A stretch of 64,000 nucleotides of DNA from Clostridium mobile. Its GTDB lineage: Bacteria; Bacillota; Clostridia; Clostridiales; Clostridiaceae. This document shows positions 52,586 to 60,814 of this stretch, piece after piece. The notes below the pieces were generated by a model. It did not search any database and had not been told where the DNA came from. It saw nothing but the letters and a program-made list of their open reading frames with translations. The stretch covers positions 62,001 through 126,000 of the forward strand of contig NZ_JAHLQF010000002.1 of assembly GCF_018918285.1 (NCBI RefSeq), given 5' to 3'. Position 1 is the stretch's first letter, and each line of letters opens with the position of its first letter. Made by a program: the position numbers and the translations under genes.

Positions 52586-53098
52586 ATGATTTTAATTTTT
52601 TCAGTGGATGATAATTGGAACATTGGATATAAAGGGGATCTATTATATAAAATATCTGAGGACTTAAAAAGGTTTAGAAAGTTAACAGAAAATAATATTG
52701 TTATAATGGGAAGAAGAACATTTGAATCTTTGCCAGATAAAAAAGCACTTCCTAACAGGATAAATATTGTGATTACTGAAAATAAGGAATATAAGGGCTG
52801 CAAAGGAGATAATATTATCATTGTTAACTCCATAGAAGAATTACTTTCCGTATTAAAAGAAGTAAATCCTAATAATGCAATGGAAAACTTTGTTATAGGG
52901 GGAGGGAATATTGCAAGGCAGATAATGCCCTACTGTACCAAAGCCTATATAACTAAGATATTAAAATCCTTTGAAAAGGCAGATACTTCTATGCCTAATT
53001 TGGATTTGCTTGATGATTGGAAGATAGTAAAAGAGTCGGAGATATATAAGCAAGAAGATGTAGAATATAAATATGTAGATTATGTTAAAGTTATTTAA
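52586..53098 (+). CDS. folA: Dihydrofolate reductase
   Basis: This protein has 170 residues. The substrate-site start MILIFSVDDNWNIGYKGDLL (normally AxDxxxxIGxxNxLPW), IVIMGRRTFESLP (about 38-50), INIVITEN and FVIGGGNIARQI (about 101-112) are the DHFR motifs. The usual NxLPW loop reads KGDLLYK, so the conserved Pro-Trp pair is changed. It may be a divergent or trimethoprim-insensitive form; the housekeeping role is likely but not proven. No thyA is adjacent. Confidence 0.83.
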   Translation: MILIFSVDDNWNIGYKGDLLYKISEDLKRFRKLTENNIVIMGRRTFESLPDKKALPNRINIVITENKEYKGCKGDNIIIVNSIEELLSVLKEVNPNNAMENFVIGGGNIARQIMPYCTKAYITKILKSFEKADTSMPNLDLLDDWKIVKESEIYKQEDVEYKYVDYVKVI

Positions 53099-53134
53099 AG
53101 TTTCATTACATGAATATATTTGGTGATTGCATAG

Positions 53135-53171
53135 GGCTGCAGGTGAATTGTGTTCATTTGCAGCCTTTTTA
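53135..53171 (+). terminator. Terminator after folA
   Basis: GGCTGCA (53135) pairs with TGCAGCC (53159-53165), with GTGAA/TTCAT pairing inside, followed by TTTTTAT. Confidence 0.88.
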
Positions 53172-53213
53172 TATTATTTTTAGATGTTCATTTGCAAATA
53201 TAATGGACACATT

Positions 53214-53248
53214 ATAGCTTATTATATTTAAAGTAAGCTATTTTTTTA
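53214..53248 (+). terminator. Second hairpin with U-run
   Basis: ATAGCTTA pairs with TAAGCTAT, followed by TTTTTTT. The stretch from here to 53414 encodes a start-less 19-residue tail (about 53330-53389) ending GNAKE, perhaps a gene scrap, and nothing else visible. Confidence 0.65.
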
Positions 53249-53414
53249 TACAATTAAGAAAAGGTATTAAGCATTTATACGAGTATTTAAATAATGGAAG
53301 ATATCATAAATAATCAAAGAATAGGATTAATGTGCTCAAGAGGAGAGTGAATATAAAGAGTGGGATGAAAATGGAAACGCAAAAGAATAAATATATGAGG
53401 TAGGAGAAGATAAA

Positions 53415-54125
53415 ATGAAGGTACAATTTATTCATAATTTTAGTGCAAATACTGAGGAGGAGTTCTCTAAAATTCAAAATAGTTTAGGAAAAAATATCAT
53501 ACTAAAAAATAGTTTTAATATTAAAGATATAAAAACCTGCGCAGGTGTGGATCTAGCCTATTGGATGAAAGATGAAGAAGAGTATGCTACATGCTGTATA
53601 GTAGTAATTGACTATAATACTAAAAAAGTAATAGAAAAAATATATAGTTATGGGAAAGTTAATGAACCATATATACCAGGATGTTTAGCTTTTAGAGAAT
53701 TACCATTAATTATTAAAGCAGTAGAAAAACTAAAAATAGAACCGGATATTTTTATATTCGATGGTAATGGATATTTACATTTTAACCACATGGGAATAGC
53801 TACTCATGCTTCATTTTTCTTAAACAAACCAACCATAGGCGTAGCAAAAAGTTATCTTAAAATTAAAGAAACAGATTTTGAAATGCCTGAAGATGAAATG
53901 GGGTCATATAAGGATATAGCCATAGATAATGAAGTCTATGGAAGAGTATTAAGAAGTAGAAGCAATACTAAACCAATATTTATTTCATGTGGAAATTACA
54001 TTGACTTAGATACAAGTACGAGGATAATAATGAATTTATTAAATGAAGAAAGTAGAATTCCAATTCCCGTAAGGTTAGCAGATTTAGAAACACATATTGT
54101 AAGAGAAAAACTAAAAAATATATAG
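53415..54125 (+). CDS. Endonuclease V-family protein
   Basis: This is a 236-residue protein of the deoxyinosine-specific endonuclease V family. It has the N-terminal AGVDLAY (Asp metal ligand), PYIPGCLAFRE (about 83-93, with the strand-separating PYIP motif) and IFDGNGYLH (about 112-120). In most family members the last motif continues with an Arg two residues after the His (HPR or HxR); here it reads LHFNHMGIATH, so that Arg is missing. RNA or DNA preference is unknown. Confidence 0.85.
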   Translation: MKVQFIHNFSANTEEEFSKIQNSLGKNIILKNSFNIKDIKTCAGVDLAYWMKDEEEYATCCIVVIDYNTKKVIEKIYSYGKVNEPYIPGCLAFRELPLIIKAVEKLKIEPDIFIFDGNGYLHFNHMGIATHASFFLNKPTIGVAKSYLKIKETDFEMPEDEMGSYKDIAIDNEVYGRVLRSRSNTKPIFISCGNYIDLDTSTRIIMNLLNEESRIPIPVRLADLETHIVREKLKNI

Positions 54126-54321
54126 TATTTTAGTTATAAAAATCTCTAAAGTTTTGTATAGCTTCATTTTACATAATTAGGAGGAAAAAGATAAGAGTAT
54201 GTTGCATAGATAAAATAAGAAAGAATAGAGCTAATATTTCTATGAAGGAAGCATTGGTTCTATTTTTGTATAGAGAAATATAGAAGAGAAAATATGATGA
54301 AATATTAATAGGAGTGGAGAA

Positions 54322-54804
54322 ATGCATAAGAAGGAAGATTTTAAAGATTTAACTATGTACGAAGAAATAGCTTATAGTATAACATGTTTAGAAAAATTGT
54401 GTATAGAGTGGAATATAGGAAGTAAGAAAATGGCTGCATTTATAGAAATACTATGGGGATTCACAAAGGATTTTGATTGTTGGGAAGCCAATATCCATAG
54501 TCTCAAACGTAATTCCATTGGAAGATGCGAATTAGGCAATATTGACGGTGAAAAAAAGAAGATTATAGATAATATTATTGAGAGATTATTTAGAATTTGC
54601 TTAGGAAATTTATATACAGAGTATAGATATACAGGCGTATTGAACGATATATTGAGTATTGAAGAACATTTAGAAACAAATAAAATAGAATGTCCAGATT
54701 TAAATTTCTATATAGGAAGGGAAAAAATTTATCGAGATGATTTAGGTATGCTTAGATGTGGTAAATATAATTTAACAAACATTATTCCCTTTAGAGAAAA
54801 ATAA
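54322..54804 (+). CDS. Uncharacterised acidic/helical protein, paralogue of its neighbour (first)
   Basis: This is a 160-residue protein with no known domain. Its plan (SITCLEKLCIEW... then FIEILWGFT...WEANIHSL, later LGNLYTEY and LETNKIECPDL) parallels the next gene segment for segment, so the two arose by duplication. The size, helical character and tandem arrangement recall immunity-protein families that guard against secreted toxins. No toxin gene is visible, so this is only a suggestion. GGAGTGGAG precedes the ATG. Confidence 0.65.
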   Translation: MHKKEDFKDLTMYEEIAYSITCLEKLCIEWNIGSKKMAAFIEILWGFTKDFDCWEANIHSLKRNSIGRCELGNIDGEKKKIIDNIIERLFRICLGNLYTEYRYTGVLNDILSIEEHLETNKIECPDLNFYIGREKIYRDDLGMLRCGKYNLTNIIPFREK

Positions 54805-54820
54805 TGATTTGGAGGATAAA

Positions 54821-55345
54821 ATGAAAAGTTTAGATTTTAATAATATATCCATAAGAGGAAGGTTTGTATTTGCAGTGGAATGTTTATTAAAAGTAATTAA
54901 TAAGTTTCATATTGTAACTGATTTTGATACATTTATCGATGATTTATTGGAGTTTACCAATTGCTCTAAAATGGAGTTATGGGAAACAAAGATCATATTA
55001 TTATTACCAGAAGAATTAAATAATGATACTCTTTCTTATGATTTAGATTATGATGAAGATATAGGTGAAGAAGAACAACAACTTTTAACAGAGGTATTTT
55101 TAGAAGTTTTGAATGTGGGGAGAGCAAACTTATATAAGAGTTTTGAGAGTGATATAACATTACACCATGTGATGAACATAGTAAAGTTGCTAAATGAAAA
55201 TAATATAGAGCTACCAAGTATTGATAAAGTAAAATTTTCAACGGTTTCAGAGAATGGTGGATGGGGAAACGCATTTGATTACAAAATTGGATATGATAAT
55301 GCTTATGAGGATGAAATACACCATGTTATAGAAATTCTAAAGTAG
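54821..55345 (+). CDS. Uncharacterised acidic/helical protein, paralogue of its neighbour (second)
   Basis: This is a 174-residue protein. FAVECLLKVINKFHIV, FIDDLLEFT...MELWETKIILL, RANLYKSFE and LNENNIELPSI match the corresponding segments of the preceding protein. It is more acidic, with an Asp/Glu-rich stretch (about 72-88). ATG 54821 follows GGAGG; an in-frame TTG at 54809 overlaps that site. It lies 16 bp after its paralogue and is probably co-translated. Function unknown; immunity-like by analogy only. Confidence 0.65.
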   Translation: MKSLDFNNISIRGRFVFAVECLLKVINKFHIVTDFDTFIDDLLEFTNCSKMELWETKIILLLPEELNNDTLSYDLDYDEDIGEEEQQLLTEVFLEVLNVGRANLYKSFESDITLHHVMNIVKLLNENNIELPSIDKVKFSTVSENGGWGNAFDYKIGYDNAYEDEIHHVIEILK

Positions 55346-55446
55346 TTAGTTAATAATATAATTGGACGTAGAATCAGTTATAGGGCAATTGATTCTAGGA
55401 AATTTTGTAAAATAGTTGAAGTATATACCGAAGAACCATATAAGAA

Positions 55447-55496
55447 ATAGCATAGTAATACTTAGACAAATTTGTTGGTATTACTATGCTATTATT
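55447..55496. terminator. Bidirectional terminator
   Basis: A 15-bp perfect stem, ATAGCATAGTAATAC with GTATTACTATGCTAT, lies between the convergent paralogue and siderophore-binding genes. Confidence 0.88.
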
Positions 55497-55509
55497 TAAG
55501 TAAATATCC

Positions 55510-56466
55510 TTAGAATTTTCCTTCTTTTAAAATGTTAGTTAAATCATCAAGCATTAAGTTAGCAGCTTTTATACCACCTGCTGTATTCCATATAATATCA
55601 TCTACTTTAAATGCTTTGTTATTCTTAACTGCACCTAGAGATTTAAATAATGGATCATTTAACCACTCTTCTTCTCTAGCAAGGCCTTTTCCATCGCCAG
55701 TGTCATAAGTGAAATAGAACATTACATCTCCATCAGCTTCTTTTAATCTTTCTTTACCGATTTCATTAACGAATTCTGTTCCTTGTTGAGTTGATGGTCT
55801 TTTAAATCCTATTTCTTTAAGAATAGTTCCTGAGAAAGTATCTCCAAGGTATATTCTAGTTTTTCCAGGCATAAATCTAACAAGTGATATTTCGGTATTC
55901 AACTTATCTTTATAAGTTTCTTTTATAGAAGCAATCTTATCTTCATATTCTTTTAGAGCTTTATTTCCTTCAGCTTCTTTATTTAAAACTTTAGCATAGA
56001 ATTCGAAGTTATCTTTCCATGCTCCTCTTATTGTATCTGAATAAACAGTTGGTGCTATTGCCTTTAATTGATCATATATTTTTTCGTGTCTCATTTTGTT
56101 TCCAATTATTAAATCAGGTTTTAAAGCAGCAACGGCTTCTACGTTTACAGATGATTCCTTTCCAAGAGGTTTAACTCCTTCAAGATCCTTTTTAGTATGT
56201 TCATACCAATCACCTGTAACACCAGTTACAGCTCCTACTGGTTTAACTCCAAGGGTAATAAGTGCTTCTGCACCTTCATTGGTTAATATAACAACCTTTT
56301 GAGGATTTTCAGGAATTTCTGATGTTCCCATAGCATGTTCTATAGATATAGTCTTTCCCTTTGATGCGTTCTCCTTTGAGGTATTCTCGGTTTTGCTTGA
56401 GCATCCTACAAATAAACTTGTAGCTACTATACTAGATAAAATTATAGACAATAATTTTTTTGTCAT
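55510..56466 (-). CDS. Iron-siderophore ABC transporter binding lipoprotein
   Basis: This is a 318-residue FecB/FhuD-type lipoprotein. The signal ends in ATSLFVGC, so Cys22 is the likely lipid-anchored residue. Typical patterns are PQKVVILTNEGAEALITLG (about 55-73), VEAVAALKPDLIIG (about 109-122) and a late VDDIIWNTAGGIKAAN. It is divergent from the permease pair 56611/57615 and shares a Fur-box promoter region with them. Substrate: a ferric siderophore or related chelate. Confidence 0.9.
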   Translation of the reverse strand: MTKKLLSIILSSIVATSLFVGCSSKTENTSKENASKGKTISIEHAMGTSEIPENPQKVVILTNEGAEALITLGVKPVGAVTGVTGDWYEHTKKDLEGVKPLGKESSVNVEAVAALKPDLIIGNKMRHEKIYDQLKAIAPTVYSDTIRGAWKDNFEFYAKVLNKEAEGNKALKEYEDKIASIKETYKDKLNTEISLVRFMPGKTRIYLGDTFSGTILKEIGFKRPSTQQGTEFVNEIGKERLKEADGDVMFYFTYDTGDGKGLAREEEWLNDPLFKSLGAVKNNKAFKVDDIIWNTAGGIKAANLMLDDLTNILKEGKF

Positions 56467-56523
56467 ATGTATTACCCCCCTAAGTAAATATATTTTATGT
56501 CGAATACTGTAGAATTATTCGCT

Positions 56524-56559
56524 TAATTATGATATCATAATTAATATTGATTATCAATA
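56524..56559. promoter_or_regulatory. Fur box and palindrome in the divergent siderophore promoter region
   Basis: A perfect 20-bp palindrome, TAATTATGATATCATAATTA (56524-56543), is followed directly by a perfect 7-1-7 Fur-type inverted repeat, TATTGAT-T-ATCAATA (56545-56559). Another TTGATAG half-site lies just after. Both divergent units should be shut by iron-loaded Fur. Confidence 0.8.
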
Positions 56560-56610
56560 GCAATTGATAGTAATTCTAAATTAAGCAGTAAATTAAAAGG
56601 AGAAAGTTAT

Positions 56611-57615
56611 ATGAAAAATATTCTAAGAAGCAATAAAAGCAAAACAATTTTACTTTTATCACTAATAGTATTAATTTTTGCATTATGTTATTTAAGTATT
56701 ACTAAAGGATTTATACATACATCTTACGATATGTTCTTAGATACATATAGAAACTTTAATAATTCTCAAGAACATATAATTATAAAAACTTCTAGGGTTC
56801 CAAGAACTTTAAATGCTCTTTTAGTTGGAGGAGCACTTGGAGTAGCAGGACTTTTAACTCAAGGATTAACAAGAAATAAATTAGCTTCCCCCAGCATATT
56901 AGGTATAAATTCTGGAGCGGTTTTTACCCTTGTTATAGCTATAACCTACTTTCCACAGATATCTTTTTTAGGTCTTATGTGGATATCTTTCTTTGGAGCA
57001 TTAGGTGCAGCTATACTAGTATATGTATTGTCTGGAGGACTTTCTGGAGATGTAAGACCTATGGATTTAACATTAGGTGGAAGTGCCTTAGGAGCATTAC
57101 TGTTTTCTTTGACTCAAGGTATTCTATATAAAAATGACGTTGCCTTAGAGGAAGTTGTTTATTGGATGACAGGTTCTGTGGAAGGAAAAAAAATAGAACT
57201 TATTCTTCAATTTGCTCCAATAATACTTATGGTAATAATCTGCACATTATTCATTGGAAAAAAACTTAATGTATTCTCATTAGGGGAGGAGATGGCAAGG
57301 TCCTTAGGAATGAAAACACTATATCTAAAGATAATTATAATAGCTATAGTGGCGGTTTTATCAGGTGTATCTGTAGCTCTTGCAGGACCTGTCGCTTTTA
57401 TTGGGCTTGTAACCCCTCACATAGTACATAAATTTATTGGTACAGATTATAGATGGCTTATACCATTCTCTATTTTAATAGGTGCCTCTATATTATTATC
57501 TGCTGATATAATGTCAAGGTTCATAATATATCCAAAAGAAGTTCCAGTTGGTGCATTAACTGCACTTATAGGGGGGCCATTCTTCATATATATTGCTAAA
57601 AGGAGGAATAGTTAA
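56611..57615 (+). CDS. Iron-siderophore ABC permease (first subunit)
   Basis: This is a FecCD-family permease of 334 residues with about ten hydrophobic segments. Motifs are TSRVPRTLNALLVGGALGVAG (about 61-81), NKLASPSILGINSGA, and GPVAFIGLVTPHIVH (about 256-270). AAAGGAGAAAG precedes the ATG. Its stop codon overlaps the start of the second permease (TAATG). Confidence 0.9.
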   Translation: MKNILRSNKSKTILLLSLIVLIFALCYLSITKGFIHTSYDMFLDTYRNFNNSQEHIIIKTSRVPRTLNALLVGGALGVAGLLTQGLTRNKLASPSILGINSGAVFTLVIAITYFPQISFLGLMWISFFGALGAAILVYVLSGGLSGDVRPMDLTLGGSALGALLFSLTQGILYKNDVALEEVVYWMTGSVEGKKIELILQFAPIILMVIICTLFIGKKLNVFSLGEEMARSLGMKTLYLKIIIIAIVAVLSGVSVALAGPVAFIGLVTPHIVHKFIGTDYRWLIPFSILIGASILLSADIMSRFIIYPKEVPVGALTALIGGPFFIYIAKRRNS

Positions 57616-58640
57616 TGGTTAACATAAGTAAAAGAACTATCAAAATAAGTGGAATTTTATTAATTATTACCCTCTTGATAATGACTTTATCATTAGGTAT
57701 AGGAGAAGTAATGGTAACTCCCTTAGATGTTTTTAAAAGTATAATAGGTATAGATACAGGGTTCTCCTCTATTTTAGTAATGAATATAAGACTGCCAAGG
57801 GTTCTTGTAGCCTTTTTTGTTGGAGCATCTTTAGCATTATCTGGTGCTATACTTCAAGGAGTAGTTAAAAACAATCTAGCCTCACCTAATATATTAGGAA
57901 TAGTGGATGGGGGAGCTGTTGGTGCTTTAGTATTTTTGACAATTTTTATAGACCCTAAAAATAACTCACTAACAACTTCAATATTGTATATGCCATTATT
58001 TACTTTTGCATTTTCATTTTTAGCCTTAATGTTTATCTTTTTTATTTACGGAAAATCAGCTTCAACAAACAAGCTAATTATAATAGGAATCGGAGTTTCT
58101 GCTATTTTTAAAGCGTTAACTAATATCCTTATAATAAATGGGCCAGTAATTTTTATAAAAGAAGCTACAACTTGGATAACGGGAACTATATATGGTGCTA
58201 ATTGGACTCACGCAATGTTAATTGCAGTAATATTTTTTGTTTTTACTATAATGGCTTTAATATTTATAAAAGAGTTAAATCTCCATCAACTAGAAGATGA
58301 AGTTGTAACAGTACTTGGTAGCAATGTACATAAGAGTAGATTTATACTTCTATGCATTTCAGCTGCATTAACTGCAGGAGCGGTAACTATTGGAGGAGGT
58401 ATATCATTTGTAGGTTTAATAGCTCCACATATAGCTAGAAAACTTGTAGATTCAAAATTTGAAAATCTAATACCCCTTTCAATACTTATAGGTGGAATAA
58501 TAACTCTATTAGCTGATTTTGCTTCTAAGTGGCTATTTTACCCTCAAGATTTACCTATAGGTATATTTACAGCTTCTATAGGAGCACCTTACTTTATATA
58601 TCTTTTAATTAAAAATAGAAAGTACTCAAAGGGGAGATAG
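57615..58640 (+). CDS. Iron-siderophore ABC permease (second subunit)
   Basis: This is a FecCD-family permease of 341 residues. It contains NIRLPRVLVAFFVGASLALSG (about 57-77), NNLASPNILGIVDGG and GGGISFVGLIAPHIARK (about 259-275). It is translationally coupled to the first permease by a 1-bp overlap and followed by the ATPase after 2 bp. Two different permeases form a heterodimer in such siderophore importers. Confidence 0.9.
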   Translation: MVNISKRTIKISGILLIITLLIMTLSLGIGEVMVTPLDVFKSIIGIDTGFSSILVMNIRLPRVLVAFFVGASLALSGAILQGVVKNNLASPNILGIVDGGAVGALVFLTIFIDPKNNSLTTSILYMPLFTFAFSFLALMFIFFIYGKSASTNKLIIIGIGVSAIFKALTNILIINGPVIFIKEATTWITGTIYGANWTHAMLIAVIFFVFTIMALIFIKELNLHQLEDEVVTVLGSNVHKSRFILLCISAALTAGAVTIGGGISFVGLIAPHIARKLVDSKFENLIPLSILIGGIITLLADFASKWLFYPQDLPIGIFTASIGAPYFIYLLIKNRKYSKGR

Positions 58641-58642
58641 AA

Positions 58643-59413
58643 ATGATAAAGATAAATGATCTGAAATTATGTTATGATGAAAAGATTATATTAGATGATA
58701 TTAATTTGAATATAGAAAAGGGAAAGATTACAGCTTTAATTGGTTCTAATGGATGTGGAAAAACCACATTAATAAAGGCTATAGCAAGAATACTTACTCC
58801 TAAGAAAGGAACTGTGTTAATGGAGGACAAAGATATTCTTAAAATGCCATCAAAAGAGGTATCAAAGCTACTAGCAATGCTTCCTCAAAGTAGTAATGCT
58901 CCAGAAGACTTAACTATTTATGATTTGGTAAAGCAAGGGAGATATCCATATCATAACTTATTATCATTTTGGAGTAAGAAGGATGAATCTATAGTTTTAG
59001 AATCCATAAGAAAGATGGGGCTTACAAATGAAAAAGATAGGACGCTAGGAAATCTTTCTGGGGGACAAAGACAAAGAGCTTGGATTGCTCTAGCTTTAGC
59101 ACAAGATACTGATATTATACTTTTAGATGAACCTACAAATCACTTAGACATAAAATATCAACTAGAAATTTTAAATATATTGAAGGAACTAAATGAAAAA
59201 GAAAATAGAACTATAGTAATGGTTATTCATGATATAAATCATGCATTGAAGTATGCTCATAATATAATTGCTTTAAAAGATGGAAATATATTAGCTCAGG
59301 GTCCTAAGGAAGATATTATAAATGAGAATCTCATAAAAAGCGTATTTGGTGTTGAGTGTAAACTTATTACCTCTCCTGTAGATAACTGCAAGATATGTGT
59401 ACCTTTTATATAG
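58643..59413 (+). CDS. Iron-siderophore ABC ATPase
   Basis: This is a 256-residue FepC/FhuC-type ATPase. Walker A GSNGCGKTT (about 34-42), signature LSGGQRQRAWIALA (about 137-150), Walker B IILLDEPTNHLD and the switch His in VMVIHDINHAL are all intact. The ribosome site GGGGAGATAG lies inside the permease end. It completes the importer. Confidence 0.92.
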   Translation: MIKINDLKLCYDEKIILDDINLNIEKGKITALIGSNGCGKTTLIKAIARILTPKKGTVLMEDKDILKMPSKEVSKLLAMLPQSSNAPEDLTIYDLVKQGRYPYHNLLSFWSKKDESIVLESIRKMGLTNEKDRTLGNLSGGQRQRAWIALALAQDTDIILLDEPTNHLDIKYQLEILNILKELNEKENRTIVMVIHDINHALKYAHNIIALKDGNILAQGPKEDIINENLIKSVFGVECKLITSPVDNCKICVPFI

Positions 59414-59461
59414 TCACAATCAAGTGGAATGTTTTATATTAAAACATTCTTGTAAGCTTAA

Positions 59462-59504
59462 AAAAAGCACTGCTCCTTATTTAGGGGAGACAGTGCTTTT
59501 TATA
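59462..59504 (+). terminator. Terminator of the siderophore permease operon
   Basis: AAAAAGCACTG pairs with CAGTGCTTTTT (11 bp perfect), followed by an AT-rich run. Confidence 0.88.
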
Positions 59505-59527
59505 TAAAACTTTTCTTCGTTAATGTA

Positions 59528-59588
59528 TTGACAAATTTAGAGAACAGGCATATAATTCATAATATAGATGATAATGATAATCAATATC
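59528..59588 (+). promoter_or_regulatory. Flavodoxin promoter with near-consensus Fur box
   Basis: A full-consensus promoter, TTGACA (59528-59533), 17 bp and TATAAT (59551-59556), is followed by GATAATGATAATCAATATC (59570-59588). That matches the classic 19-bp Fur consensus at 18 positions. Strong expression under iron limitation is expected. Confidence 0.9.
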
Positions 59589-59605
59589 AATAAGGAGGAA
59601 TTAAT

Positions 59606-60034
59606 ATGAAGAATGTTTTAATTGTTTATTGGAGTGGTACAGGAAATACAGAACAAATGGCAGCTGCTATAGCAGAAGGAGCTAAGAAGGAGAATGTAGA
59701 AGTAGAACTTTTACATGTAAGCCAAGCTACATTGGACAAGGTGAAAAACGCAAATGCGGTAGCTTTAGGGTGCCCATCTATGGGTTCTGAAGTATTGGAA
59801 GAATATGAAATGGAGCCTTTTGTAGAGTCTATATCTAACGATATTTCAGGAAAACCATTAGCACTTTTTGGATCCTACGATTGGGGCGATGGTCAATGGA
59901 TGAGAGAATGGGTAGAAAGAATGGAAGGTTGCGGAGCTAATCTTATTCATGAAGGATTAATAATACACTTAACTCCTGAGGAAGATGGATTAGAAGAGTG
60001 CAAAGAACTAGGAAGTAAACTTGCAGAGGCATAG
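59606..60034 (+). CDS. Flavodoxin (short chain)
   Basis: This is a 142-residue FMN protein. The phosphate-binding loop is YWSGTGNTEQMA (about 8-19), and the isoalloxazine-contact loops are GCPSMGSEVLEEYEMEPF (about 54-71) and GSYDWGDGQWM (about 88-98). It replaces ferredoxin as an electron carrier when iron is short, which fits the Fur box. AAGGAGG precedes the ATG. The DUF3793 gene follows after 50 bp. Confidence 0.92.
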   Translation: MKNVLIVYWSGTGNTEQMAAAIAEGAKKENVEVELLHVSQATLDKVKNANAVALGCPSMGSEVLEEYEMEPFVESISNDISGKPLALFGSYDWGDGQWMREWVERMEGCGANLIHEGLIIHLTPEEDGLEECKELGSKLAEA

Positions 60035-60084
60035 AAAAAATCAGTTAATAACAAGATTTCTGAAATAAAAAAGGAGGCTGCCTT

Positions 60085-60762
60085 ATGATTCACAACATGC
60101 TAAAAGAATATATGAGTGCAATTAATTGCATGGAAGATAAAGAATATTTATTTGCGAGAATTGCATATTATATAGCTCCCACCCTTGTGGATCATAAGCC
60201 CTCCACCATTATTACTCTTAACCAAGATGGACGTAACTGCTATATGCTCTGGGATCTTTATAAAGAAGAATTTAAGAAAAGGTATGGAATAGAGTGCTAT
60301 GAAATGAGACGAAAGGAAAATGGTATTACTATATTATTTTATCAAACTCAAGCACTTAAAGATGTAATTTATGAAAGAGAAAACATGCAATTTCTTAAAG
60401 GCTTTGGATATGAGGAAAAAATGTCTATAGAAGAGTGTTTAGGTATACTAAAAGGAAGATTTGAAAGCATTTGTCCACATGAGATCGGTATATTTCTCGG
60501 AATTCCATTGGAGGATGTTATTACTTTTATAGAATGTCCAAATAAAGAATGTCTTCTTTGTGGATATTGGAAGGCATATAGCAATATAGAAGATTGCAGA
60601 ATAAAATTTTTTTCATATGATAGGGCAAAGAAAAATGTGATACAGGCGGTCTTAAAGGGTATTGATCTCTCTATGTTTGTTAGGCAAACTAGGGTGTATC
60701 CTAATATAATCCAGATTAAAGTACATACAGGAAATGCTAACTTATTAAAGGGAATAATGTAA
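60085..60762 (+). CDS. DUF3793 family protein
   Basis: This is a 225-residue soluble protein. Its pattern (LARIAYYIAPTLVDHKPSTI near residue 25; ICPHEIGIFLGIPLEDVITFI then NKECLLCGYWKAY, about 130-175) matches the DUF3793 family, commonly beside iron-regulated flavodoxin genes in clostridia. The CxxCGYWKxY segment is a distinctive conserved Cys pair. AAGGAGG precedes the ATG; it is likely co-transcribed with the flavodoxin. Function unknown. Confidence 0.8.
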   Translation: MIHNMLKEYMSAINCMEDKEYLFARIAYYIAPTLVDHKPSTIITLNQDGRNCYMLWDLYKEEFKKRYGIECYEMRRKENGITILFYQTQALKDVIYERENMQFLKGFGYEEKMSIEECLGILKGRFESICPHEIGIFLGIPLEDVITFIECPNKECLLCGYWKAYSNIEDCRIKFFSYDRAKKNVIQAVLKGIDLSMFVRQTRVYPNIIQIKVHTGNANLLKGIM

Positions 60763-60814
60763 CTTTAGTAAGGAAAAACTATAGGTTAGAATTCGTATGG
60801 AAAGGATGAATGAT

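Noticed and set aside
53330..53389. Short frame ending GNAKE upstream of the endonuclease V gene
   Set aside because: It lacks a start codon and is 19 residues long; at most a gene scrap, so it is mentioned only under the hairpin at 53214.
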